Assembly: GCA_964580565.1 (NCBI GenBank) | Contig: CAZOLN010000012.1 | Coordinates: forward strand, 1-35,382 | Length of the DNA stretch: 35,382 bases | Direction: 5' to 3' | Source of the DNA: DUEL01 sp964580565 | GTDB taxonomy: Bacteria > Chloroflexota > Anaerolineae > B4-G1 > DUEL01 | Shown: positions 14,877-25,100 of the stretch, piece by piece | How positions within the stretch are numbered: the stretch's first letter is position 1 | How the letters are laid out: each line of letters opens with the position of its first letter | The notes under the pieces: model-generated | Databases searched by the model: none | What the model was told of the DNA's origin: nothing | What the model saw: the letters and a program-made list of their open reading frames with translations, nothing else | Program-made: the position numbers and the translations under genes

Positions 14877-17530
14877 TGCGTCGAACGTTTCTGTTCCTTC
14901 TCGCTCTGATCTTCCTGGCGGGTTGTGGGGCGGGGGTCGTCTCACCGACGCCCACTTCCACTCCTCCTCCTTCGCCCCCCGTGTCCCCTGTCCCCACCCC
15001 CACACCGGTCCCCGCTCTTCCTCCCACCGCCCTCCCCGACGGCTCCTTCCGCCTCGCCACCGACGACGGGCTGACGTTGACCCTTTCCGCCGACGGGCAG
15101 ATCTTGGGTCTGGCGGTGGACGGGGATGGGCTGGTCTCCGCCCCTGCGCCTGGACTGTGGGTGCGGGATATGAGCGGCGCCGCCGACCCGTCGGTCCCTA
15201 ACCTCCTGCCCGACCCCGGCTTCGAGACCGGGGCGGGCTGGGAGACGCTCCTGGCCCGGGATGCGGAGGTCGCGTTCACGACCGACCGGGCCCGCAGTGG
15301 GAGCCGGTCGCTGGCGGTGACCGCCCTGGGCCAGGGGATCGGCGCGGTCGTCGCCGATCCGGTGCCGGTCGTCCCCGGCCACCGCTATCGGGTCTCCGCC
15401 TACTTCCGCAGCCGGAAGGGATACGTCTCCCATCCGTCGGGCAGCCCGGTCCTCTGGCAGCGGGACCTCTACCGGGAGTTCCGTTACGCCACCGGCCTGT
15501 ATCTCTGGTGGGTGGACGCGGATGGGCACCGCATCGGGGAGCGACCGGATCTGGCCGTCGCGCTCCACTGGCATGCCGGGACCTGGCGGCGGCTCACCCG
15601 CGAGGTGACCGCGCCGGAGGGGGCGGCCGCCGTCCAGGTCGTCGTCGCGGCCTTCCCCGAGGAGGGGGACACGGTCTGGGTGGACGATGTGGCGCTGATC
15701 GAGAGCCCCGAGGTGGACCGGCCCGTGACCGGGGAGGTGGCGCTGGAGGGGGACGCGCTGGTCCAGCGGGCCGCGCTCCCCGACGCCGGGCTGGTCTTCA
15801 CCGCGACCTACACCGCCCATTCGGACCACCTCGCCGTCCACGTCCAGGTGGCAGATAGCACCGGGCAGGAGCGGGCGCTGGAGGTGGCCTGGGGGGTGCC
15901 GGTGGACGTGCGAGGCTGGCGGTGGTGGGATTCCATCCGCGACAGCCGCCCCATCACCGCCCCGACCCGCTACGCCAACCTCGTCAGCGGCGACTTCGCC
16001 ACCTGGATGCCGATGTCCCTCTACCCGGCGGCGGTCGTCGAGGACGGGACGCACGGCTTGGCGCTGGCGCTCCCCCTCGACCAGCCCCGCGTGGCGCTCC
16101 TGGCCTACGACGGCGCGGCCGGTCGACTGGAGGGGCGGGCCTTCCTGGGCATCTCCCCTCAAGCGGTCCGCATTGGCCCCCGCGCTGATTTCACCCTCTA
16201 CCTTTACCGCACCGACCCCGCCTGGGGGCTCCGTTCCGCCCTGGCCCGGCTGGAGGAGTTCCACCCCGAGTGGTTCGACATCGCCCTCGACCCCGACGAG
16301 TACGCCGGTTTCGAGCAGGGGGATTTCGCCAGCCCGGCCGGTGCCCGGGCGGTCGCCCGGTACGACGCAGAGGGGGTCTACGCCGCTCACTACACCTGCT
16401 CCGACATGCCGCTCAAGATGGGGCCTGCAGGCGGCCCCGCCCCCACCCTCGACGAGGGCTGGGAGAAGGTCGCCACCTACGCCAACGACGAGGACCCCCG
16501 CCGCCGCGCCCGGGCGCGGGCCTTCCAGTTGGGTGTCGTCCACGACGGGGACGGTGAGCCGGTCGTGAAGAAGATCGGTGTCTTCCCCTGGGCCCCCGAC
16601 GTGTGGGAGATCATCTGGGTGGGCAACCTCGACCCCGACCTGCCCGAGGGGTACGGGCGGTACCTGCTGGAGTGGGAGGTGGACCGGGCCTTCGAGGCAA
16701 CTGCCGCCGTGGGGGCAGAACTGGACGGGGTCGAGATGGACAACTTCATGTCCACGCCGACGGTGGACCGACGCCCGGAGCACATCGCCGTCGCCGACCT
16801 GCCCCTGACCTACAGTTTCAACGACTACCGGCCCGGTGTGCACACGATGGCGGCGATGGCCGAGTACCTGACCGCGCTGCGGGCCCACCTGGATAGTCGC
16901 TATGGGGCCGACAAGGGGATCAGCATCAACTTCTGGGGCCTGGCGACGGTGAACTTCCTGGCCCCCTGGATCGACGGCTTCGGCGGGGAGGGGAAGGTGC
17001 GGAACGAGGCCTCCAACTGGAGCCAGGAGGTGCTGGATTACCGGCGGGCCACGGCGTGGGGGCGCCCCCAGCTCTTCGCCGTCCAGGAGGCGGGGTTGAG
17101 CGTGGCCGACGCGGAGGCGGTGGGGGAGCGCGCTCTCTTCTACGGCATCGCCCCTTTCCGCGGGCGCAACGGCACCGAGTGGGAGGAGGGGGCCGAGGAA
17201 GTGCTGGCCCAGTACGCCGACCTGGTGCGCACCTATAACGGGCGGGGTTGGGAGCCGTTGACCCACGCCCGCACCGACCACCCCGACGTGGCGGTGGAAC
17301 GGTTCGGGACGGACGTCTTCACCGCCTACAACTGGGGCGACACGACGGCGGCCTACACGTTACGGGTCGATCTGGCTGCGTTGGGCCTGACCTCCCCCGC
17401 CCAGGTGGTCGAGTTGACGGCGGACGCCCCGGTGGCCTTCACCGTCGAGGGGGGCACCCTGGTCGTGCGGGACGCGCTGCAGCCGGGGCGCGCGCACGTC
17501 TTTCGGTTGCTAGGGGTGCCTTCTCCGTGA
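14876..17530 (+). CDS. Large lipoprotein, glycoside-hydrolase-like with carbohydrate-binding-like domain
   Basis: An 884-residue lipoprotein. The ATG at 14876 overlaps the previous stop by one base; a GTG three bases earlier is less likely. The signal ends in lipobox LAGC (Cys17), followed by a Thr-Pro linker to about 45. Residues 109-275 resemble a jelly-roll carbohydrate-binding module (NLLPDPGFETGAGWETL, then WVDDVALIE near its end). From about 455 a TIM-barrel-like catalytic region is suggested, with YTCSDMPLKMG, an acidic strand end AELDGVEMDNF near 613-623, and SINFWG near 683. A C-terminal beta domain (FTAYNWGDTTAAYTLRVDL) completes the usual order. A surface polysaccharide hydrolase is the best guess. 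The specific GH family and the catalytic acids were not established. Confidence 0.6.
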   Translation: MRRTFLFLLALIFLAGCGAGVVSPTPTSTPPPSPPVSPVPTPTPVPALPPTALPDGSFRLATDDGLTLTLSADGQILGLAVDGDGLVSAPAPGLWVRDMSGAADPSVPNLLPDPGFETGAGWETLLARDAEVAFTTDRARSGSRSLAVTALGQGIGAVVADPVPVVPGHRYRVSAYFRSRKGYVSHPSGSPVLWQRDLYREFRYATGLYLWWVDADGHRIGERPDLAVALHWHAGTWRRLTREVTAPEGAAAVQVVVAAFPEEGDTVWVDDVALIESPEVDRPVTGEVALEGDALVQRAALPDAGLVFTATYTAHSDHLAVHVQVADSTGQERALEVAWGVPVDVRGWRWWDSIRDSRPITAPTRYANLVSGDFATWMPMSLYPAAVVEDGTHGLALALPLDQPRVALLAYDGAAGRLEGRAFLGISPQAVRIGPRADFTLYLYRTDPAWGLRSALARLEEFHPEWFDIALDPDEYAGFEQGDFASPAGARAVARYDAEGVYAAHYTCSDMPLKMGPAGGPAPTLDEGWEKVATYANDEDPRRRARARAFQLGVVHDGDGEPVVKKIGVFPWAPDVWEIIWVGNLDPDLPEGYGRYLLEWEVDRAFEATAAVGAELDGVEMDNFMSTPTVDRRPEHIAVADLPLTYSFNDYRPGVHTMAAMAEYLTALRAHLDSRYGADKGISINFWGLATVNFLAPWIDGFGGEGKVRNEASNWSQEVLDYRRATAWGRPQLFAVQEAGLSVADAEAVGERALFYGIAPFRGRNGTEWEEGAEEVLAQYADLVRTYNGRGWEPLTHARTDHPDVAVERFGTDVFTAYNWGDTTAAYTLRVDLAALGLTSPAQVVELTADAPVAFTVEGGTLVVRDALQPGRAHVFRLLGVPSP

Positions 17531-18172
17531 CCCGGCGGTATCCTGCAGGCCGCTCCGCTTGCGCTGCCCGATCAGGGTCCAGCCGATCCCCAGCGCGATC
17601 GCTCCCCCGCCCGCGAGCAGCAGCAGGTGGGGCGCCCAGGCGCCGTTCTCTCCTGAGATGGGAAGGAACGGGATGAGGGTGGGGGTCGGGATGGCCTCCA
17701 GCGAGACCTCCACCCACCTGGTCGCTCCCTCCGTCTCCGGTAGGGTGAAGGGATCGCTCAACGCGACCGGTTCCCCTCCTTGCCCGCGGTAGATCACCCA
17801 CCGGAACGGCCCGGTTCCGAACTGACTCTGCGACACCCACCAAACCCTTCCCCACTCGCCGTCGAGCCTCTCCAGCGGCCCCTGCCACCCCTCCACCGGG
17901 TGCCACTCCCCCTCCTCGTCCTGCCACTGGACCTCCGTCCACCAGTTCCCCGACCCGTCTCCCCCGCGAACGCGCAGGCGTATCCAGGCTCCGCCCGGAT
18001 GGCGGGGGGTAGGGGTGGGCACAGGGGTCTTTGCTGGCGCAGGCCCCGGCGTCCACGTCGGAGGTGGCGGGGTCGGAGTGGGCTCCTGCGCCGCCGCGCC
18101 TCCGGCAGAGAACGACCCGAGGACCAGGACGACCGCCGCCCCCAAAACGACCGGAACGAGTAACCTTCGCAT
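17510..18172 (-). CDS. Exported protein with sortase-like LPISG tail
   Basis: A 220-residue protein; the ATG at 18172 has GGAGG upstream, and a GTG just before it is less likely. The N-terminus is a signal peptide (RRLLVPVVLGAAVVLVLG, then AGGAAAQ), followed by a Thr-Pro linker to about residue 57. The middle, 60-155, is Trp-rich and beta-like (WTEVQWQDEEGEWHPVEGW, GPFRWVIYRGQGGEP). The C-terminus has LPISG at 170-174, a hydrophobic segment of about 20 residues, and the basic stop RKR, followed by 14 more residues. This is the order of a cell-wall sorting signal, with LPISGE in place of LPxTGE. Simple membrane anchoring is the alternative. It is the last gene of the surface operon and overlaps the convergent lipoprotein gene by 21 bases. 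Confidence 0.7.
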   Translation of the reverse strand: MRRLLVPVVLGAAVVLVLGSFSAGGAAAQEPTPTPPPPTWTPGPAPAKTPVPTPTPRHPGGAWIRLRVRGGDGSGNWWTEVQWQDEEGEWHPVEGWQGPLERLDGEWGRVWWVSQSQFGTGPFRWVIYRGQGGEPVALSDPFTLPETEGATRWVEVSLEAIPTPTLIPFLPISGENGAWAPHLLLLAGGGAIALGIGWTLIGQRKRSGLQDTAGSRRRHP

Positions 18173-18185
18173 CACGTTCCTCCGG

Positions 18186-19094
18186 CTACTCCCCGCGGAT
18201 CACCAGGGGGAGGTAGACGAACGCCCGCACCGACACCACCGTCGTGTCGGTCACCACGCTCGCGCTGTTGCTCGCGGTGACGACCGCCGTGTACGTGCCC
18301 AGGGCGGGGTAGACGTGGGTCACCACCGCCCCCGTCGCCGTCATCCCGTCCCCGAAGTCCCACGTGAACGTGGCGGTGCGTCCGGCAGCGATGGTGGCCG
18401 AGAGGGTGGTGGCCTGCCCGAGAGGGGTCGGCCCGTCGTTGGTGGCGTACAGCCCCGCCGTCACCTCCACGTCGTCGATGGCCCAACCGTCGGCGTGGTC
18501 GCCCTCGTACCGGAAGGCGATGTAGATGGGCTGGTCGGCGTAGTCGGAGAGGGAGATGCGGACCTCCTCCCAGGTCTCATTCGTCCCCGGCCCCAGGTCG
18601 GCGACCAAGGGAACGAGGTCCTCATAATCCTCGGGGGGATACTGATACTTGGGGTCTTGCGGGCCGGTGGAGACCCAGATGGAGTGGCGGTGGTAGTCGT
18701 GGGCGTACTTCTGGTACTGCCAGAAGACCAGTTCGCTGTTGACGGTCGGCGTGAACAGCGGCGTCACCAGCCAGGAATCGGCCGTGTCGACCCGGGTGAA
18801 ATCGTGGAACGCGCTATGGGTGCCGGAATGGCCGTTGGTGTCGTCCCAGGCCCACGCGCCGTCCGGCCCCAGCGAGGTGACCAGCCACCCCTCGGGTGGG
18901 AAGCCACCCTCGAAGTCCTCGGAGAGGAGGGGGGCGGTGATGGGGACCGTGCCGGTGACGGCGGGGGCGAGCGTCTGGGCCGACATCCCCCCGGTCCCCA
19001 CGGGCGCGAGGGCGACAGCCACCCCCTGGGTCAGGACCGTCGCCAGAGCCAGCGCAGCCAGTCCGAGCGCGAGAGATACCAGGAGTCTACGCAT
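18186..19094 (-). CDS. Secreted choice-of-anchor-J / PKD-domain protein
   Basis: A 302-residue secreted protein; the ATG at 19094 has AAGGAG upstream. After a signal peptide, residues of about 55-215 form a MAM-like, choice-of-anchor-J lectin-fold domain (LLSEDFEGGFPPEGWLVTS, then GWAIDDVEVTAG). A PKD domain covers about 222-290 (ATFTWDFGDG, VVTHVYPALGTYTAVVTASN). It ends with VYLPLVIRGE; Tyr294 to Arg300 form a short motif seen at or near the ends of many Chloroflexota secreted proteins. It is closely similar in sequence and order to residues of about 3888-4122 of the giant protein encoded upstream, including a 67-base stretch of identical DNA. It therefore arose by duplication of that module. 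It lies 36 bases after the giant gene's stop, probably in the same transcript. Confidence 0.85.
   Translation of the reverse strand: MRRLLVSLALGLAALALATVLTQGVAVALAPVGTGGMSAQTLAPAVTGTVPITAPLLSEDFEGGFPPEGWLVTSLGPDGAWAWDDTNGHSGTHSAFHDFTRVDTADSWLVTPLFTPTVNSELVFWQYQKYAHDYHRHSIWVSTGPQDPKYQYPPEDYEDLVPLVADLGPGTNETWEEVRISLSDYADQPIYIAFRYEGDHADGWAIDDVEVTAGLYATNDGPTPLGQATTLSATIAAGRTATFTWDFGDGMTATGAVVTHVYPALGTYTAVVTASNSASVVTDTTVVSVRAFVYLPLVIRGE
18714..18780. repeat. 67-bp direct repeat, copy A (in the anchor-J gene)
   Basis: These 67 bases are identical to 20198-20264 in the giant gene. Both copies encode the same stretch of the anchor-J domain (SWLVTPLFTPTVNSELVFWQ and neighbours). Flanking DNA is similar but not identical, so this is the best-conserved core of a larger duplication. 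Confidence 0.9.
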
Positions 19095-19130
19095 AGCCTT
19101 CTCCTTTTCGAATTCGAGGTCGAGATTCCG

Positions 19131-22100
19131 CTATTCCCGATGGAAGGACCTCCCCCCTATCTGAGCGGTCACGCGCACCGAGTACGCCTGATCGCAGCCG
19201 CCGGTGGAGGGGTCGTACTGGACGATCTTGACGTAGAAGGTGCCGGCGTGGTAGGGGTCGAAGGTCAGGCGGGATGCGGCCACGCCCGGTGCGGCGTCGT
19301 CGTTCCAGTCCAGCAGCCGCTCGCCGTCGGAGTCGTACAGGTAGATGACCGTGTCGGTGTCGTTGAGGTCAAACGTCTCAATGATGTAATCGACGCTCGG
19401 GTCGGGGACCTCGAAGGCGATCCAGTCCACATCCCCGGCCTCGTGGAAGTTGTGGCGCTGCGGCGTGCCGTCGACGGGGATGGCGGTGGCCTGATCCACC
19501 GTGTCGTCCGGCTCGTAGGCGTCGNNNNNNNNNNNNNNNNNNNNNNNNNNNNNNNNNNNNNNNNNNNNNNNNNNNNNNNNNNNNNNNNNNNNNNNNNNNN
19601 NNNNNNNNNNNNNNNNNNNNNNNNGTCGACGGGGATGGCGGTGGCCTGATCCACCGTGTCGTCCGGCTCGTAGGCGTCGAAGCACGGGGGTGTGTAGGTC
19701 CTCAACGCCAGCGGCAGGTAGACGCGGTGCTGGATCCGGACGACGGTGGTGGTGGTGACGGTGTTGATGGAGTTGGAGAGGGTGACGACGGCGGTGTAGA
19801 CGCCGGCGGCCGCGTAGGTGTGGGTGACCACCTGGCCGGTGCCGGTGATTCCGTCCCCGAACGACCAGGTGTAGCGGATGTTGGTCCCGCTCCCCACGCC
19901 CGCCCACAGGGTGACGGCTTCGCCGGGGGACTTCGGCCCATCGTTCAGGGCGTACACTCCTGCGGTCACCCGCGCGTCGTCGACGTACCACTCGTCGGCG
20001 AAGTCCCCTTCGTACCGGAGGGCGACGTAGATGGGCTGGTCGGCGTAGTCGCCCAGGGGGATGCGGACCTCCTCCCAGGTCTCATTCGTCCCCGGTCCCA
20101 GGTCCTCCACCAGCGGCACGAACTCCTCATACTTGGGATCGCCGCTGCCGGTGGAGACCCAGATGGAGTGGCGGTAGTAGGCCTCCGCGTACCGCTCGTA
20201 CTGCCAGAAGACCAGTTCGCTGTTGACGGTCGGCGTGAACAGCGGCGTCACCAGCCAGGAATCGTACATCCCGAACAGGTCGTCGTGGAATACGCTGGTC
20301 GCGCCGCTGCGGACCCGGCTCTGGGTATCGTGCCAGCCGTAGTCGTCGCTTCCCTGGTCGAGGGAGGTGAACAGCCACCCCTCGGTCGGGAACGGACCCT
20401 CAAAGTCGGTGTCCACCAGCGGGATACCGATGGGCACGTCCACGGAGACGGGGACGGTGGCGGTGAGGAAGTTGACCGCGTTCCGGGCGGTGACGACGGC
20501 GGTGTACCGCCCCACGGCCGCGTAGGTGTGGGTGATCACCCGCCCGGTGGTGGTGATCCCGTCTCCGAACGACCAGGTGTAATCGACGTCGGTGCCCGTC
20601 TCCACCGTCGCCGTGAAGTGGGTCGGCGTCCCGAAGACCGTCGGCTGGTCCGAGACCGCCGTCAGGCCGGTGACGGGCTGGTAGGTGGAGATGTACAGGT
20701 CCTGCTCGTTGTCCTCCTCGTTGAAGTCCACCTTGCTGGAGGCCACCTCGACGCGGCTCGCCAGCTTGCCGGTGGTGGTGAGCGGGACGTGCACCCGGAT
20801 CACGACGTGGGACGTGGCTTGGTCGGCGAGGGTGCCCAGGTTGCAGGTGATCTGCGGTTCGGCCACGGTGCAGGTGCCCTGGTCCGGCGTGACGGACGGC
20901 GTCGTCACCACCGAGGGCAACGTGAAGGTCAGGACCGTCGCCGTCGCCTCGGAGGGGCCGGAGTTGGTGATGACGACGGTGTAGGTGAAGGGACGGCCGG
21001 TGATGGCCGGGTCGGAGGAGCCGAACTGGCTCACGGCGAGGTTGGCTACTCTGTCTCCCTCGTAAACCATCACGTCGAAGGTGCCGTAGGTGCGGTGGTT
21101 GCCGGCCTGGTCCTCCGCCTCCACGCCCAGGATGTAGTGGCCCGGCGTGGAGAAGGTGGTCGCAAAGGACCACTCGGTGCCGCTCAACGTGGCCTGCTCG
21201 ATGTGGACCTCGTTCTGCGGATTGCGGACCCGTACCCTGACCTCCTGGACGCCGTACCCGTCGCTGACGGTGCCGGTGAGGACGGTGGTGGGGTCGAGGA
21301 CGTAGGCGTTCTGCGCGGCGTAGAGGACGTCCAGCGCGGGCGGGACGACGTCCACCAGCACGAACCGCTCCACCGGCGCGGACCGGTTGCCCACGCTGTC
21401 GAAGCCGTAGAAGGTGAGGGTCTGCCGGGTGCCGTCTCCGGAGCCGTGGATGGGCAGCGGGACGTACCAGGTGCCGGAGGGCGCATCGCCCGGCGTGACC
21501 TCGGCGCGGGCGCATTCCCTGCCCTGTTTACCCTCCTCCGTGGCGCAGACCTCCATCCACCCGGCCCGCCGGTCGTCCTCGACCGTGCCGGAGAGGTCCG
21601 TCTCCTCCGACATCAGGAGCCCGTCGTTGAAGAGGGCCAACGTCTCGTTGTCGAGGGAGATGGTGGGCGGGACGGCGTCCACCGTGAAGGAGATCCAGTC
21701 GGTCCAGTCGCCGATGTTGTCGAACCGGTCCCTGGCGCGGGCGCGGATCTGGACGGTCGCCCCGTCCGACGCGCCGCCCGCATTCCAGACGCACTCCCAC
21801 TCCCCGTCGTCCGGCGTGTCGTCGGGGCAGAGGAGGGTGGTGGAGGTGAAGGTGCTCTGGATCTCCAGTTCGACCGTCGGCACGCCGGAGGGATCGACGA
21901 CGGTGCCGCGTACGGTGTTGGTGTACGGCGCGAGGTAGTCCACCGGCGACTGGACGGTCAGGCTCACCGGCGGGGCGGTGTCGATGTCGTGCTGGACCCA
22001 GAGCCAGTCGAACTTGCCGTGGGTCGCGTCGGCCACCACCGCGTCCACCTCGGCCGATTCCCCGTCCAGCAGGGTGTTGATGACCCCCCTGAACTGGATG

Positions 22101-25100
22101 GTCCCGCTGACCCCGGTCAGGGAGAAGACCTGGGGGCTGCCGCCCGCTAACTCCACCCCGCCGTGGGCGGTGACGGTCACCCGCGCGCCGGGGGCGGGCA
22201 CCGCGCCTTCGTTGGTGTAGGTGAGGGTGTAGGTGATGGGCAGCCCTTCGCCGAGGAGGGCCGGCTGGACGTCCACCGGCAGGTCCACGTCCGGCTCCCC
22301 GTCCAGGTCCGCGTCCAGCGGCTGATCGGGGGTGAGCAGGCTGGGCAGGTCGTGTTGCAGGAAGCCGACCGCCAGACCGACGGGCTCGGCGGTGAGGCTC
22401 ACCTGCAGGTCGGCGTCGGCGAACTGGCCCTGGTTGGGGCAGCGGCCGGAGCCGAGAGAGGGCCAGTAGAGGCTCTGGGTGAGGCCGAAGTCCCGATCCA
22501 GGAGGTTCACCGCCACCGGGTTGACGTCCCGACGGCTGTTGAGCGGGTTCTTGTCGGGCGCGGTTGCCCAGATGCGCAGGGCCTCCTCCTCCGAAGCCAG
22601 CGCCACCAGCCGCAGGGAGGCGGCGGCCGGGTCGGCGATCCCTAGCCAGTCGAAGGGGATGAGGACGTCGGTGGCGACGGGGTCGCGGTCCGTGTCCATC
22701 TGGAAGTGGTCGGCGTCCAGGTCGGTCTGGACCTGCCAGGTGGAGCCGGTCCAGTGCATCAGCCAGGCGTCCTCGCCGTCCTCGACCCAGATGAGGTAGT
22801 CGGCCCCCATCCCGTCGGGCAGGGTGATGGTGGGTCCGGTGCCGTAGGGATCGTGGGCGACGGAGGAGCCGCCGGGGCCCGTGTCGAGGTAGATGAACAG
22901 GTCGCCTGCCGCGTCCCAGTTGGCGCCGGTCCAGGCGAACCGGAGCGCGCTGTCGTCCCACGTGGCGTAGAACCGCTGCGTCTCGGTGATGGCGGAGCCG
23001 GTGGCGGCGTGTTGGGCGATCTCGTAGTCGGCGGATACCTGGGAGCAGCCGGTGTCCAGCCAGCCGTGGTAGGCCAGATCGCCGATGTAGTCGGGCGTGT
23101 TGGGGCCGTCCACGTAGATCGGCCCGACCACCCGGTGGGTTCGGTTGCCGTAGGCATCCACCACCACCACGTGGGCGTACACCTTCGTCGGCTCGTTCAC
23201 CACCTGGCTGTGGGCGCGGACGGCGGGGCCGTGGGAGGTCAGGCCGGAGGTATCGGTGTAGGAGGCGGTCCACCCGGCGCGGTAGGCGGCGATGCCGGAG
23301 CCGTCCGTGGAGCCGGTCCAGGTGATGATCAGCGTCGGCGCGGGCTCGTAGACCGTCTGGCCCGGGGTGAGGGCGTGGCGGATCCCCAGGCTGTCGGTGT
23401 AGGCGATGGTGACGGTGACGGGCTCGGGCGGGCTGATGTCCACCGTGACGGCGCGGGTGACGACCGTCGTGTGGCCTGCGCCGTCGGTGGCCCGAAGGGT
23501 CAAGGTGTAGACGCCGGGGTCGGGCCGATCGTCCAGATACCAGGGCAGCCGCCAGCTGTTGGAGATGTCGGTCCACATCCAGTCCCCGCCGTTGATGGAG
23601 ACCTCTACCCCCTCCGGGCTGACCGTCTCGGTGTACTCACCGGTGAGGAGCACCCGTCCCGACGAGAGTTGGTGGGTGGTGGTGAAGACCAGGGCGTCGA
23701 TCTCGACGCCGGGCGGGGTCCAATCCACCGTGACGGTGATGGGCTGGAGGTCCGACTGGAGCGCGCCGCTCCGATCCCGCGCCCGGCTTTCCAGCCGATA
23801 GGTCCCCTCGTCGAGCGGGGTCCAGGGAGCCGTCCACACCGTGTCGGTGACGGTGGGGGAGACGGGCCAGACGTGGGCAGCGAGGAAGTTCCCGTTCACC
23901 GTGACCGTGACGGCGGCCAGACCGTTGACGGCGTAGGAGCCGACGTAGAGGGTGACGGGGCCGGTGGTGGTGATGGCGGATTCGTGGGTGGGGGTGAGGA
24001 CGGTCGAGGCGATGGGCGGCGGGGTGTAGCCGGAGGGGAGGGTGCCGGTGACGGTCTCGCAGTGGGTGTAGGCGTCGCAGGCGCGGAGGGTGGGCTGGGT
24101 GGCGGCGAAGCCGTTGCGGATGCAGGTGGGCGTGAGCCGGTAGAGGCGGGTGGTGTCGCTGACCGTCTCGCTCCACCACGGATCGTCGTAGGTCTCCCGA
24201 TCCTTCGCCTGCAGGGGGCAGACGAACTGGTAGCCGTCGGTGGAGAGGTTGAAGTCCTCCGAGCGGCCTTCGTAGGCCGTCTGCGCGGCGCTGCCCGCGC
24301 CCCGATAGGTCACCGTGATCGCCGACCGCGGCGCGGCGGTGTCGATCTCCCCCTGCCACTGGGGCCAGGTGGACTCGTCGTCGTTCCGGTTGCTCAGCCG
24401 GTCGGTGCCGCGCAGGTTGATGGTGTAGAGGCCCTCCAGGTCGGCGGGGACCCGGTGGGACCAGGTGGAGGTGACGGCGCCGACCGAGGCGACGGTCGCC
24501 GTCAGCCAGTCCTGCGGATCCTCTCCGGCCGGGGCGTAGGCGATCTGGAGGGACCGCACCCCGATGGCGACCGAGCCGGGGTCGGTGATGACGCCGGAGA
24601 CGAGGAGGGTCTGGGTGATGGTGGTGGTGGAGGGGCCGGTGTCGCGCACGTCGGCGACGGGCGGGGTGGTGTCCACCCCGAAGGTGATCTGGGTGTAGGC
24701 CGTCTCGGGGGTCTGGTTGCCCACCCGGTCGGTGGCGCGGACGGTGAGGGTGTAGTGGCCGGTGGGGTTGTTCAGCGGCGAGCCGTCGTCCTTGAAGTAC
24801 GGCAGGCGGTAATCCAGCGACCAGTTGGGCAGGGCGAGGGTCGCCGTCTGCCAACCGGCGCCGTTGGGGGAGAGGATCGCTTCGACCGAGTCCACGCCCG
24901 CGGGGGCCGGCCCGACGTCGTTGACCGTGCCGACGAGGGAGACGACCCAGCGGTCGTCGGCGTCTCGGCTCGCGCCGACGATCTGGCCGGCGGCGGGGGT
25001 GGTGACGTTGATGGCCGGCGGGACGCGGTCGAGGTAGACGGTGATGGTCGTCTCCGGCCCGACGTGGCCCACCGCGTCCGTGGCGCGGACGGAGAGGGTG

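Noticed and set aside
14942..17281. 779-codon minus-strand frame inside the lipoprotein gene
   Set aside because: It is antisense to a lipoprotein with a clear signal peptide and domain order; its own product is Gly/Arg/Pro/His rich with no domain.
19470..19679. Two 55-bp identical sequences as a biological repeat or attachment site
   Set aside because: They flank an N run exactly and merging them restores the reading frame, so a shared contig end is the simpler explanation.
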